DNA from: Neotabrizicola shimadae
GTDB taxonomy: Bacteria > Pseudomonadota > Alphaproteobacteria > Rhodobacterales > Rhodobacteraceae
Assembly (NCBI RefSeq): GCF_019623905.1
Contig: NZ_CP069370.1
Coordinates: 1,550,001 to 1,614,000 of the forward strand
Length of the DNA stretch: 64,000 nt
Reading direction: 5' to 3'
A program made the translations under genes and the position numbers. The notes beneath the pieces are model-generated. The model ran no database searches. It saw nothing but the letters and a program-made list of their open reading frames with translations, and had not been told where the DNA came from. This document shows, piece after piece, positions 8,260-17,105 of this stretch. Numbering within the stretch: position 1 is the stretch's first letter; each line of letters opens with the position of its first letter.

Positions 8260-9144
8260 TCAGGCCGTCTGCTCTGCCAGCCAGTCGCGGAAGGCGGTGA
8301 GCGGGGGGCGGGGTTTGCGGGTATCGGGCCAGACGAGCCAGTAGCTGCCCTGCCCCGGCACGGCCGCTCCCCAGGCCGGGACGAGGCGGCCATCGGCCAG
8401 TTCCGGTCCAATGAGGAAGCTGGGCAGCAGCGCAAGGCCGAGGCCGTGGATTGCGGCTTCCTTCATGGTGGCGAACTGGTCGAAGACCATGCCGGTCACG
8501 CGCTGGCCCGGCAGGCCGTGGGCATCGAACCAGCGGCTCCATCCGCTGAGGCGGCTTTCGATCTGGAGAAGCGGGCAGGTCAGCAGGTCCGCCGGTGTCT
8601 GCGGCGGGTCGGCGAGCAGCGCGGGGGCGGCCACGGCCTGCACATCCTCGGCCAGGAGGTGCAGGTGTTCGGCCCCCGGCCAATCGGCGCGGCCGAAATG
8701 GATGGCGGCGTCGAAATCCTCGTCGGCGAAATCGAAGGGGCGCAGCCGCGTGGAAAGGGTGAGCGAGACCTCGGGGTGGCGGGCCGCGAAATCGGCCAGC
8801 CGTGGGGCGAGCCAATGGACGCCAAAGGCGGGCAGGATGGCGAGCGCGAGCCGCCCGCCGTCCGGGTTCTGCGTGAGCCGCTGGCCGGCGCGGGCGATCT
8901 GGGTCAGCGCGGCGCGGACCTCGGCGGCATAATCCTGCGCGGCGGGGGTAAGGATGAGGCGCTGCTTTTCGCGCCGGGCGAGGGGCGTGCCCAACTGGCC
9001 TTCGAGCGCCTGCAACTGGCGCGAGATGGCGCCCTGCGTAAGGTTCAGCTCCGCGGCGGCGGCCGAGGCGGTGCCGAGGCGGTCGAGCGCCTCCAATGCC
9101 AGGAGCGCGGGGGTGGAGGGCAAGAGGCGGCGGGGCGAGATCAT
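8260..9144 (-). CDS. LysR-family transcriptional regulator (GcvA/GcdR-like)
   Basis: About 294 residues. The HTH lies in the first 60 residues (ASAAAAELNLTQGAISRQLQ), followed by a LysR substrate-binding domain with the GcvA-type block HWLAPRLADFAARHPEVSL. The ATG at 9144 gives MISPRRLLPST, common for this subgroup; a GTG at 9153 would add three residues and is the alternative. It is divergent from gcdH with about 100 bp between starts. In many proteobacteria a regulator of this type next to gcdH controls glutarate/lysine degradation, so that is its likely job here. It may instead act on other genes. Confidence 0.85.
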   Translation of the reverse strand: MISPRRLLPSTPALLALEALDRLGTASAAAAELNLTQGAISRQLQALEGQLGTPLARREKQRLILTPAAQDYAAEVRAALTQIARAGQRLTQNPDGGRLALAILPAFGVHWLAPRLADFAARHPEVSLTLSTRLRPFDFADEDFDAAIHFGRADWPGAEHLHLLAEDVQAVAAPALLADPPQTPADLLTCPLLQIESRLSGWSRWFDAHGLPGQRVTGMVFDQFATMKEAAIHGLGLALLPSFLIGPELADGRLVPAWGAAVPGQGSYWLVWPDTRKPRPPLTAFRDWLAEQTA

Positions 9145-9241
9145 GAGGAACACTCATCAACCTGAGAGAAGAAGTCGATAGCTGCATGAGCAATTCCGTG
9201 CAACATGCGGCCTGATCCCCTGCCCTTCCGGAGAGCGTGAC

Positions 9242-10453
9242 ATGACCAAGCTGAAGCCCAAGGATGCCCCCGATCTGGGCCGGTTCGACTGGGAAGACCC
9301 GTTCCGCCTGAACGACCAACTGACCGAGGAAGAGCGGATGCTGCGCGATGCGGCCCGCGCCTATGCGCAGGAAAAGCTGCAGTCGCGCGTGATCGCTGCC
9401 TATCGCGAAGAAAAGACCGACCCGGCGATCTTTGCCGAGATGGGCGAGATGGGCCTTCTGGGCGCGACCATCCCCGAGGAGTACGGCGGGCTGGGGTCGT
9501 CTTACGTGGCCTATGGTCTGATCGCCCGGGAAGTGGAGCGGGTGGATTCGGGCTATCGCAGCATGATGTCGGTGCAGTCCAGCCTGGTGATGTATCCGAT
9601 CTATGCCTATGGCACGGAAGAGCAGCGCAAGAAGTACCTGCCGAAGCTGGCGGCGGGCGAATGGATCGGCTGCTTTGGCCTGACCGAGCCGGATGCGGGC
9701 TCTGACCCGGCCGGCATGAAGACCACGGCGAAGAAGACCGCGGGCGGCTATGTGCTTACGGGCACGAAGATGTGGATTTCCAACGCGCCCATCGCCGATG
9801 TCTTCGTGGTCTGGGCGAAGTCGGAAGCGCATGGCGGCAAGATCAAGGGTTTCGTGCTTGAGAAGGGCACGAAAGGTCTGTCGGCACCGAAGGTGGGGGG
9901 CAAGCTCTCACTCCGCGCCTCGGTGACCGGCGAGATCGTGCTGGACAATGTGGAAGTGGGCGAGGATGCCCTGCTGCCGAATGTCGAGGGGCTGAAGGGG
10001 CCGTTCGGCTGTTTGAACCGGGCGCGCTATGGCATTGCCTGGGGCGTGATGGGGGCGGCCGAGTTCTGCATGCATGCGGCGCGGGGCTATGGGCTGGACC
10101 GCAAGCAGTTCGGCCGGCCCTTGGCGCAGACGCAGCTGTACCAGCTGAAGCTGGCCAACATGCTGACCGAGATCTCGCTGGGGTTGCAGGCCTGCCTGCG
10201 GGTGGGGCGTCTGCTGGACGAGGCCAATGCGGCGCCGGAGATGATTTCCATCATCAAGCGCAACAACTGCGGCAAGGCGCTGGAGATCGCGCGGTGGGCG
10301 CGCGACATGCATGGCGGCAACGGCATCCAGGAGGATTTCCAGGTCATGCGCCACATGGTGAACCTGGAGACGGTGAACACCTATGAGGGCACGCATGACG
10401 TTCATGCGCTGATCCTGGGGCGGGCGGTGACGGGGTTGCAGGCGTTCTTCTGA
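9242..10453 (+). CDS. gcdH: Glutaryl-CoA dehydrogenase
   Basis: FAD-dependent acyl-CoA dehydrogenase that oxidises and decarboxylates glutaryl-CoA to crotonyl-CoA in lysine and tryptophan breakdown. 403 residues. The substrate/FAD motifs [14 protein letters not shown] and WISNAP are present. The C-terminal [19 protein letters not shown] holds the catalytic Glu and the signature of the glutaryl-CoA branch. An Arg in the [13 protein letters not shown] block is also typical. The start has GGAGAG just upstream. The paired divergent LysR gene supports regulation by a pathway intermediate. Confidence 0.93.
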   Translation: MTKLKPKDAPDLGRFDWEDPFRLNDQLTEEERMLRDAARAYAQEKLQSRVIAAYREEKTDPAIFAEMGEMGLLGATIPEEYGGLGSSYVAYGLIAREVERVDSGYRSMMSVQSSLVMYPIYAYGTEEQRKKYLPKLAAGEWIGCFGLTEPDAGSDPAGMKTTAKKTAGGYVLTGTKMWISNAPIADVFVVWAKSEAHGGKIKGFVLEKGTKGLSAPKVGGKLSLRASVTGEIVLDNVEVGEDALLPNVEGLKGPFGCLNRARYGIAWGVMGAAEFCMHAARGYGLDRKQFGRPLAQTQLYQLKLANMLTEISLGLQACLRVGRLLDEANAAPEMISIIKRNNCGKALEIARWARDMHGGNGIQEDFQVMRHMVNLETVNTYEGTHDVHALILGRAVTGLQAFF

Positions 10454-10507
10454 GGCGCTTGCGGGATTTGATCAAACGCCTTGCGGGGCCGCGCGGCCTG
10501 ACCTAGC

Positions 10508-10529
10508 CTGTTGGACGATGTTCCAACAG
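10508..10529. promoter_or_regulatory. Perfect operator-like dyad before glutamine synthetase-like gene
   Basis: CTGTTGGA (10508-10515), six nt, TCCAACAG (10522-10529): an uninterrupted 8+8 bp inverted repeat ending 8 bp before the chosen ATG, so it covers the place where a ribosome site would be. It could be a repressor operator or a translation-blocking hairpin. The cognate factor is unknown. Confidence 0.55.
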
Positions 10530-10537
10530 GCTTTGTC

Positions 10538-11908
10538 ATGACTGCTGCTTCGAAAGACGCCCTGCCCGCCGAGCTGGCGGCCTATCTTGCGGCGCACCCA
10601 GCCACGAGGTTTGTCGATGCCGTGCTGTTCGACCTGTGCGGCACGGCGATCGGCAAGCGTTATCCGGTGCGGGATGCAGGCAAGATCTGGTCCTCGGGCG
10701 TGGCCTTCTGCGCGGGCATCACCACGCTGGATGCGCTTGGCGCCTGCTGGGATGTGAACGGGATCGGGTTCTCGGATGGCGATCCGGATGCAACGTCCTA
10801 CCCGGTGCCGGGCACGCTGGTGCCGGTGCCCTGGGCGGCGGACACGGCGCAGGTGCTGATCGCCCCGGCCCCGCCGGAGGGCGAGGCGGGGTGGTGGTTC
10901 GATCCGCGGGCGATCCTCGCGGGCGTGGTGGCGCGGTTTGGCGCGTTGGGCCTGCGGCCGGTGGTGGCTTGCGAGCTGGAGTTCTACCTGGTGGACCCGG
11001 CGCGGGATGCGCATGGCCGGGTGTCGCCGGCGCGGCCGGCGCGGTCGGGGCGCGCGCCGGAGGCGCCGCGGGTACTGGCCTTCGACAAGCTGGACGAATG
11101 GGCGGCGATCCTGGCCGAGATCGACGCGGCCTGCATCGCGCAGGGCGTGCCGGCGGGGGCGGCGACGGCGGAATATGGCGGGGCGCAGTTCGAGGTGAAC
11201 CTCGGCCATGTGGATGATCCGGTCCTGGCCTGCGACCATGCGCTGATGCTGCGGCGGATCGTGAAAGGCGTGGCGGGCCGGCACGGGCTGGAGGCGACCT
11301 TCATGTCAAAGCCCTTTGCCGACCAGTCGGGATCGGGGCTGCATGTACATCTGAGCCTGGTAGATGCCGAGGGCCGCAACGTCTTTGACGAGCGGACGGC
11401 GCAAGGCGACCGGATGCTGGGCCATGCCATCGCGGGTCTGCAAGCCACGACCTATGACGCCATGGCGATCTTTGCGCCGAACCTGAACGCCTATCGCCGC
11501 TTTGCGCCGAACCAGTTCGTGCCGGTGAACACCTCCTGGGGGTTCAACAACCGCTCGGTAAGCTTTCGCGTGCCGGCGGGGGGCGGGGCAGCGCGGCGGA
11601 TCGAGCATCGCATCGCGGGGGCGGAGGCGAACCCCTACCTCGTGATGGCGGCGATCCTGGCGGGGGTGCATCACGGGCTGGCGCAGGGGCTGGAGCCCTC
11701 GCCGCCCTCCACCGGCAATGCCGGGGAAGAGGCGGATCCGGCGATGCCGCTGAAACTGTGGACGGGGCTGGACCGGCTGGAGGGATCGGCGCTGATGGCC
11801 GAGTATCTGGGCGCGCGCTATCCGGCGGCCTATGCGGCGATCAAGCGGTCGGAGTTCGAGGCCTTCCTCGCCGATGTGCTGCCGCGGGAATATGACTGGT
11901 ATCTGTGA
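10538..11908 (+). CDS. Glutamine synthetase family protein (gamma-glutamyl-amine ligase like)
   Basis: 456 residues with the GlnA/PuuA fold: a beta-grasp N-terminal half, the ATP/Glu site VACELEFYLVD, AEYGGAQFEVNLGH, the KPFADQSGSGLHVHLSL ammonia/glutamate block, and EHRIAGAEANPYLVMAAI near the C-terminus. It lacks the Tyr adenylylation loop of GlnA (the true GlnA is at 51447). Such proteins often ligate glutamate to amines (PuuA, GlnT, ethanolamine or monoamine ligases), so a catabolic role is likely but the amine is unknown. An ATG at 10538 is chosen; a TTG at 10511 would add nine residues. It converges on the preTA operon. Confidence 0.85.
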   Translation: MTAASKDALPAELAAYLAAHPATRFVDAVLFDLCGTAIGKRYPVRDAGKIWSSGVAFCAGITTLDALGACWDVNGIGFSDGDPDATSYPVPGTLVPVPWAADTAQVLIAPAPPEGEAGWWFDPRAILAGVVARFGALGLRPVVACELEFYLVDPARDAHGRVSPARPARSGRAPEAPRVLAFDKLDEWAAILAEIDAACIAQGVPAGAATAEYGGAQFEVNLGHVDDPVLACDHALMLRRIVKGVAGRHGLEATFMSKPFADQSGSGLHVHLSLVDAEGRNVFDERTAQGDRMLGHAIAGLQATTYDAMAIFAPNLNAYRRFAPNQFVPVNTSWGFNNRSVSFRVPAGGGAARRIEHRIAGAEANPYLVMAAILAGVHHGLAQGLEPSPPSTGNAGEEADPAMPLKLWTGLDRLEGSALMAEYLGARYPAAYAAIKRSEFEAFLADVLPREYDWYL

Positions 11909-11947
11909 GGCCCTGGCGAGCGCCTTTGCGATCATCGGCGGCGGTCT

Positions 11948-11970
11948 GGCCGGGGCGGCGCGCCCCGGCC
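11948..11970. terminator. Convergent terminator hairpin
   Basis: GGCCGGGGCG, loop GCG, CGCCCCGGCC: a perfect 10-bp stem between the convergent glutamine synthetase-like gene and preA. Only a weak T-run follows on the plus strand (TTGAGGTTT). It may stop transcription from both sides. Confidence 0.65.
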
Positions 11971-11995
11971 TTGAGGTTTAGCGGAAGGGGTGGCC

Positions 11996-13297
11996 CTATT
12001 CGGCCGCCTGCGCCGCCATCGGGTTGTTGGGGTGCGTCGTCCAGTCGGCGTAATCGCCAACCTTGCGTCCGGTGCGCGGATCGACCTGGCCCTTGGGCAG
12101 TTCCACCATGGTGATGCAGTCTTCCACCGGGCAGACGTTGACGCAGAGGTTGCAGGCCACGCATTCCTCGTCTTTCACGGCAAAGGTGCGGCCCGGTCCC
12201 ATGGCTATGGCCTGGTGGCTGGTATCCTCGCAAGCCGCATAGCAGCGGCCGCATTTGATGCAGGCGTCCTGGTCGATCTGTGCCTTGGTGACATAGTTCA
12301 GGTTCAGGTGCTGCCATTCCACGAAGTTCGGCACAGCGCGGCCGATCAGGCTGTCGAGCGACATCTGCTTTTCATCGAGGTACTGCGACAGGCCCGAGAT
12401 CATTTCCTGAACGATCTTGAAGCCATAGGTCATGGCGGCCGTGCAGACCTGCACGTTGCCCGCGCCAAGTGCCATGAATTCGGCTGCGTCGCGCCAGGTG
12501 GTGACGCCGCCGATGCCGCTGATGGGCATGCCGTGGGTTTCGGGATGGCGGGCGATTTCGGCCACCATGTTCAGCGCGATGGGCTTCACCGCCGGGCCGC
12601 AATAGCCGCCGTGCGAGCCGCGTCCGTCGATCATCGGGAAGGGCGAGAAATGGTCGAGATCGACATTGGTGATGGATTTCACCGTGTTGATGAGGCTGAC
12701 CGCATCCGCCCCACCCCGGTGCGCCGCCATGGCGGGCGGCAGGATCGAGGTGACGTTGGGGGTCAGCTTCACGATGCAGGGCATCCGGCTGTACTGCTTG
12801 ACCCAGCGGGTGACCATCTCGATGTATTCGGGCACCTGGCCCACGGCCGAGCCCATGCCGCGTTCGGCCATGCCATGCGGGCAGCCGAAGTTGAGTTCGA
12901 CGCCGTCGGCCTCGGTATCCTCGATGCGCTTGAGAATGTCCTTCCAGCTTTCCTCGTCGCAGGGGACCATCAGGCTGATGACAAGGGCGCGGTCGCGCCA
13001 CTTGCGCTTGACCTCCTTGATTTCCTGAAGGTTCACCTCGAGCGGGCGGTCGGTGATGAGTTCGATGTTGTTCAGGCCCAGAAGGCGGCGGTCAGCGCCC
13101 CAGATCGCGCCATAGCGCGGGCCCGAGACATTGACGATGGGCGGGCCTTCGGCGCCAAGCGTCTTCCAGACCACGCCGCCCCAGCCGGCCTCGAAGGCGC
13201 GTTCGACGTTGTATTTCTTGTCCGTGGGCGGCGCCGAGGCGAGCCAGAACGGGTTGGGCGACTTGATGCCGATGAAGTTCGAGGAAAGGTTCGCCAT
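11996..13297 (-). CDS. preA: NAD-dependent dihydropyrimidine dehydrogenase, PreA subunit
   Basis: Catalytic FMN subunit that, with PreT, reduces uracil and thymine to dihydropyrimidines with NADH. 433 residues. An FMN-binding TIM barrel (SPFWLASAPP-like opening, ELNFGCPHGM, GIGGVTTWRDAAEF) is followed by two 4Fe-4S motifs, CIKCGRCYAAC and CVACNLCVNVCP. The CPHGM block with its Cys is the active-site loop. GGAGG sits 5 nt before the ATG. It is the last gene of a minus-strand operon preT-dedA-preA. The hydantoinase and amidohydrolase that usually continue the pathway are not in the window. Confidence 0.95.
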   Translation of the reverse strand: MANLSSNFIGIKSPNPFWLASAPPTDKKYNVERAFEAGWGGVVWKTLGAEGPPIVNVSGPRYGAIWGADRRLLGLNNIELITDRPLEVNLQEIKEVKRKWRDRALVISLMVPCDEESWKDILKRIEDTEADGVELNFGCPHGMAERGMGSAVGQVPEYIEMVTRWVKQYSRMPCIVKLTPNVTSILPPAMAAHRGGADAVSLINTVKSITNVDLDHFSPFPMIDGRGSHGGYCGPAVKPIALNMVAEIARHPETHGMPISGIGGVTTWRDAAEFMALGAGNVQVCTAAMTYGFKIVQEMISGLSQYLDEKQMSLDSLIGRAVPNFVEWQHLNLNYVTKAQIDQDACIKCGRCYAACEDTSHQAIAMGPGRTFAVKDEECVACNLCVNVCPVEDCITMVELPKGQVDPRTGRKVGDYADWTTHPNNPMAAQAAE

Positions 13298-13348
13298 GTC
13301 ATCCTCCGAAAGGGCTGGCGCCGGTCTTTGGCCGGGCGGGCGGAAGGG

Positions 13349-13885
13349 TCAGAAGGGCAGGAACTGCCAGAGCCAGCCGAGGAGATCGCCCCCGACCTGG
13401 CCGAGCTTTGGGATCGCCCAGGCCCAGGCGAGGGCACCGGCGACGTTGTAGAGCTGGAAGCGGGCGAAGCGCATCCCGCTCATCCCCGCGAAGAGGAAGA
13501 CCACGGGGCGCAGCGGGCCGACAAAATGGCCAATGAACACCGTGGCGGGGCCGTATTTCGCGAAGGCCGCGCGCGTACGCTCCACCAGTTCGGGGTGATC
13601 TCGCAAGGGGTAGAGACCCAGCACATGGCCGCCGTAGCGGTGCCCCAGCCACCAGGAGAAGGTCGAACCGATCAGCGCCCCGGCCGAGGCCCCGACCCAG
13701 AGCGGCCCGAAGGCGATGGCGCCCGTTGCCGTCAGCGCGCCCACGGCGGCGAGGACCGCGGTGGAGGGGATGAGGATCGACAGGAAGGCCGTCGTCTCGG
13801 CCGCCGCGAAGATCAGCATGATCAGGGGCGCGAAGGCTCCGTAATCCTGAAGGAAGCCGATGACCCAATCTGCGATGCCGTCCAC
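13349..13885 (-). CDS. DedA family membrane protein
   Basis: 178 residues with DedA/SNARE-associated features: an N-terminal amphipathic region, several membrane segments, and the block F-I-G-H-F-V-G-P-L-R-P-V with its conserved Arg/Pro motif. Family members act in lipid carrier and phosphatidylethanolamine flipping and membrane-potential maintenance. The start is the GTG at 13885 because CAGGAG lies 6 nt upstream; the ATG at 13912 has no ribosome site. It sits between preT and preA in the same direction, an unusual place for a DedA gene. There is no evidence that it takes part in pyrimidine breakdown. Confidence 0.85.
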   Translation of the reverse strand: MDGIADWVIGFLQDYGAFAPLIMLIFAAAETTAFLSILIPSTAVLAAVGALTATGAIAFGPLWVGASAGALIGSTFSWWLGHRYGGHVLGLYPLRDHPELVERTRAAFAKYGPATVFIGHFVGPLRPVVFLFAGMSGMRFARFQLYNVAGALAWAWAIPKLGQVGGDLLGWLWQFLPF

Positions 13886-13958
13886 TGTGTTCTCCTGCCG
13901 CCTTGGCCCCATCTGGGGTTGCGGAGCGGGAAGGTAAAGGCCGGGCGGTCTGGGCCAT

Positions 13959-15293
13959 TCACGCCGCCGTCAGCGCCCGGTGGATGTCTTCGGCGGCGTC
14001 GCGGCCTTCCTTGACCGCGGTGACGGTCAGGTCATCGCCGCCGGCGGCACAGTCGCCGCCGGCCCAGACGCCGGAAAGCGAGGTGCGGCCCGGCCCGGTG
14101 ACGGCGATCTTGCCGCCATCGAGCGCCAGGCCTTCGGGCACGCCCTGAAGGCGCTGACCGATGGCGCGGAACACCTGGTCGGCCTTGAGCCGGAACGTCT
14201 CGCCCGTGGGACGCAGGCCGTCGGGGGCGTCGATGACATAGCCGAACTCGACCTCGGCGACCGAGCCGTTGCCATGGACGGCAATGGGCGCGGCGCCGGT
14301 CACGATCTTCACCCCGGCGGTGGCGGCATGTTCCTGTTCGTATCCGGACGCCGACATCTTCCCTTGCCCGCGGCGGTACACGATGGTGACGTTCTCGGCG
14401 CCAAGGAGTTTCGACTGCACGGCGGCGTCCACCGCCGTCATGCCGCCGCCGACCACCACCACGTCGCGGCCCACGGCGACCTGCGACTTGTCGGACTGGC
14501 GCAGGCCCGCGATGAACTCCACCGCGTCCTGGACGCCGGCGCGGTCCTCGCCCTCGGCGCGCAGCGCGTTGACGCCGGCAAGGCCAAGGCCCAGGAACAC
14601 GGCGTCATGTGCAGCTTTCAGCCCGTCGAGCGTGATGTCGCGGCCAAGCGCGCGACCGGGCTCGATGCGGATGCCGCCGATCTTGAGAAGCCAGGCCACC
14701 TCGTCCTGGGCAAAGCTGCCCGCGGCCTTGTAGGCGGCGATGCCGTACTCGTTGAGGCCGCCCGCCTTGGGCCGGGCATCGTAGACCACGACATCGTGGC
14801 CGTGCATCGCCAGACGGTGCGCGCAGGCAAGGCCCGCGGGACCGGCCCCCACCACGGCGACCGACTTTCCGGTGGATGCGGCGCGGGTGAAGGGATGTAC
14901 GCCCTCTGCCATAAGCGTGTCGGTGGCATAGCGTTGCAGGCGCCCGATCTCGACCGGCTTGCCTTCGGCCGCTTCGCGAACGCAGGCCTCTTCGCACAGC
15001 GTCTCGGTCGGGCAGACGCGGGCACACATGCCGCCCAGGATGTTCTGGCTGAGGATCGTCCTTGCCGCCGCCTCGGGCGTGCCCGTGGCGATCTGGCGGA
15101 TGAAGAGCGGGATGTCGATGGTCGTGGGGCAGGCCGTCATGCAGGGCGCGTCGAAGCAGAAATAGCAGCGATCCGCCGCCACCCGCGCCTCATGGGCATC
15201 GAAGGGCGGTTCGTGGTCGCTGAAGTTCCCGGCCAGGGTTTCGGCTGGCAGACGCGCGGGCACGATCCCCGGCGTCAGCGGGCTGTTCGTCAT
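13959..15293 (-). CDS. preT: NAD-dependent dihydropyrimidine dehydrogenase, PreT subunit
   Basis: Electron-input subunit, related to the small subunit of glutamate synthase, 444 residues. The N-terminal Fe-S region has CYFCFDAPCMTACP (about residues 43-56) and GGMCARVCPTETLCEEAC. The FAD motif is VVGAGPAGLACAHRL and the NADH motif VVVGGGMTAVDAA. The C-terminal WAGGDCAAGGDDLTVTAV block closes the FAD site. It takes electrons from NADH and passes them to PreA. GGGAGG precedes the ATG at 15293. A RutR-like operator lies 56-71 bp upstream of its start, giving a plausible route of pyrimidine control. Confidence 0.95.
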   Translation of the reverse strand: MTNSPLTPGIVPARLPAETLAGNFSDHEPPFDAHEARVAADRCYFCFDAPCMTACPTTIDIPLFIRQIATGTPEAAARTILSQNILGGMCARVCPTETLCEEACVREAAEGKPVEIGRLQRYATDTLMAEGVHPFTRAASTGKSVAVVGAGPAGLACAHRLAMHGHDVVVYDARPKAGGLNEYGIAAYKAAGSFAQDEVAWLLKIGGIRIEPGRALGRDITLDGLKAAHDAVFLGLGLAGVNALRAEGEDRAGVQDAVEFIAGLRQSDKSQVAVGRDVVVVGGGMTAVDAAVQSKLLGAENVTIVYRRGQGKMSASGYEQEHAATAGVKIVTGAAPIAVHGNGSVAEVEFGYVIDAPDGLRPTGETFRLKADQVFRAIGQRLQGVPEGLALDGGKIAVTGPGRTSLSGVWAGGDCAAGGDDLTVTAVKEGRDAAEDIHRALTAA

Positions 15294-15348
15294 GGGTCAG
15301 ACCTCCCTTGGTCCTTGTTGTTGGAAAGAGGCTGACACAGGCCGAAAT

Positions 15349-15364
15349 TTTATCAAGTGGTAAA
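15349..15364. promoter_or_regulatory. RutR-like operator upstream of preT
   Basis: TTTATCA-AG-TGGTAAA is a 7+2+7 dyad. The RutR (TetR family, uracil-sensing) consensus known from E. coli is TTGACCA-nn-TGGTCAA; 11 of 14 fixed positions agree and the spacing is identical. It is 56 bp upstream of the preT start, where a repressor site would be expected. No rutR gene is in the window. Confidence 0.55.
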
Positions 15365-15524
15365 TTATCTGACGGTCGCCGAAGGTCGCGGCCCCGTGGA
15401 CCTCTGCCCAATTTGCGGGCACCGCGGCCGCCTGCGGTGCGCTGCTGGCGCGGGCGGCCCCAAGTTGACACTGCACAGGCCAGCCCCTAGGGTCCGCACA
15501 ACTATGCTTCAGGGATTTCCACAT

Positions 15525-16640
15525 ATGAAAAAACGGGTCGTATTTCACGTCGGAGCGCCAAAAACCGCAACGACATCGTTGCAGGTCGCCTGTGTGAGAC
15601 GCCGTCACGAACTTCGGAAGGAAGGGATTTTCTATCCCGTATTCAGGACGCCAGCTTATCCGGGGCGCCGCAACAAGCTGTATACCGAAGATCAGCAGGG
15701 CGACGTTTTCGAACACAGCATGATCTCTCACCTGCCGCTTTTCTGGTCATTTCAGAAGCGGCTGCACCCCACTTTCCAAGAACGGGAGAAACTGGACAGC
15801 AATCTTGCCGAGTGGAAGTCGCTTATCAAGGAGTTTCGGGACGGACCCGAGCATACCATCATTATTTCGGCCGAAACGGTCTTCTTCCAGCACGAAGACA
15901 TGAATCTCTACGAGCTCCTTTCCTTGTTCGACGGCATGGAGCGCACCCTCGCATTCGGCCTTCGCCATCCAGAAGAGCTTCTGCACAGCCTGTATGCGAC
16001 GGGTGTTCTGGGGGTGGAGCGCCTTTCCATCCCTGCGCAAGCCTTCCATGTTGCAAAGCGCTACATGAATGGCGGCTTCGAGAGGATCATCAAGAGTCTG
16101 ATCGACACGGTCCAGCCCGGTGAGGTCAAGCCGTTCTGGATGAAGGATCTTTGGAACAACGGTCACACTGTTCTTGGCGGCTTCTTCGATCTGATCGGCA
16201 TTCCAAACACGATTGAGCAAGAGTTCCACTCCCGCCCGACGCCGAATGAAGCGACGGTTCTGTTTCTGCGCCAGTTGACCCGGCGCAAGATTGACGACGA
16301 AACCTACCGCAATGTCGTCAAGGCGGTCGAAACCGTCATTCATGAATCCAAGATCAAGCGCGCGGAATCCTTCTTCCCCGAGGCGATGCAGGAGCGTCTG
16401 AGCGCCCGGTTCGCCGAAGATGTGGAATGGCTTTCGAGCGGCCTTGGAATGACGAAGCCCGCCAAGGTCATCATCCCTCCCCTGCCTTTCCGAAGGATGA
16501 ATACGCCCGCCGAGAATGCGGCAATCATCGAAAAGCTGCTTCCGGCGATGACCAAACCGACGGCCACACGGATGCGGGCGATGCAGCGGCATCTGATGCA
16601 GGCCGAAGGGAAGCTGGCCACGGATCATGGTGGTATATAA
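15525..16640 (+). CDS. Sulfotransferase-like P-loop protein
   Basis: 371 residues. The start VVFHVGAPKTATTSLQ matches the 5'-phosphosulfate loop (H-x-G-x-x-K-T-x-T-T) of PAPS-dependent sulfotransferases. A later ISAETVF block and LAFGLRHPEELLHSLYA, with R-x-P-x-x-x-x-x-S-x-Y/L, resembles the 3'-phosphate loop. It may sulfate a surface glycan or a small molecule. GC in sampled 60-base lines is about 52-55%, against about 68% in typical neighbours, so it is likely acquired. The ATG at 15525 is preceded by AGGGA; an ATG at 15504 would add seven residues. It is alone, divergent from preT. Confidence 0.7.
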   Translation: MKKRVVFHVGAPKTATTSLQVACVRRRHELRKEGIFYPVFRTPAYPGRRNKLYTEDQQGDVFEHSMISHLPLFWSFQKRLHPTFQEREKLDSNLAEWKSLIKEFRDGPEHTIIISAETVFFQHEDMNLYELLSLFDGMERTLAFGLRHPEELLHSLYATGVLGVERLSIPAQAFHVAKRYMNGGFERIIKSLIDTVQPGEVKPFWMKDLWNNGHTVLGGFFDLIGIPNTIEQEFHSRPTPNEATVLFLRQLTRRKIDDETYRNVVKAVETVIHESKIKRAESFFPEAMQERLSARFAEDVEWLSSGLGMTKPAKVIIPPLPFRRMNTPAENAAIIEKLLPAMTKPTATRMRAMQRHLMQAEGKLATDHGGI

Positions 16641-17105
16641 GTTCCGTGATCGCACAGAAAAGCGGCGGACGGCCTGAAGAGTGAGCGGACGCTTCCGGGG
16701 CGCCGGAACGGCAGTCGAGATGATCTCGGTGACGGTGCGCCGCGAAACCTGGCTGGTTTTGTGTGCCTCGGCTTCGGTACGGGCCGTCCAGCCCGGCGTG
16801 AGTATGGGCTGGCGGCTGGTGGTCCACGTCCGGACGGCGATCTGCAACGCCGTTTCGGCAGACCATCTCTGTCTGACCCGGCCGGCCAGGTCAGAGGTTT
16901 GCCTTCGGCGATTGCATGGTTCGCCGGAACTTGCCCGCGGGAGCGACGGGCTGTTGCCGGGGTCGCTTGTCCTCGGCCGCGGTTCCGTCCGGATCGGGCG
17001 ACTCCCCGCTTCCCACCGGACGCGCCTTGGCCTATAGGTTCGCGGTCAAGGCGCCTTGATGCGCCACAGGATAAGGCCACCCAGGCAGGCCAGCAGAGGA
17101 AGTCC
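16641..17105. other. 465-bp gap before accB with a large dyad
   Basis: No gene is supported here. Frames are short and overlap one another without family features. The main structure is a near-perfect 22-bp palindrome at 16873-16894 (CTGACC, ten central bases of mainly GGCC, GGTCAG; one mismatched pair). The accB promoter must lie in this stretch, and a TATAGG hexamer occurs just after 17030. The gap follows the lower-GC sulfotransferase-like gene and may be part of the same acquired piece. Confidence 0.4.

Noticed and set aside
8219-9832. 537-codon minus-strand frame over the LysR/gcdH region
   Set aside because: It runs antisense through gcdH and out of frame through the LysR gene; both real genes have strong motifs.
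11990-14014. 674-codon plus-strand frame opposite preA and dedA
   Set aside because: His/Arg/Asp-rich antisense translation typical of high-GC DNA; preA has Fe-S motifs in the other direction.
16681-17037. 118-codon frame before accB as a possible small gene
   Set aside because: No ribosome site and no family resemblance; several overlapping frames of similar length occur on both strands, which suggests chance.
16641-17105. tRNA or other stable RNA in the accB upstream gap
   Set aside because: No cloverleaf, no CCA-like acceptor pairing and no T-loop GTTCGA pattern in a fitting position were found; the 22-bp palindrome alone is not an RNA gene.
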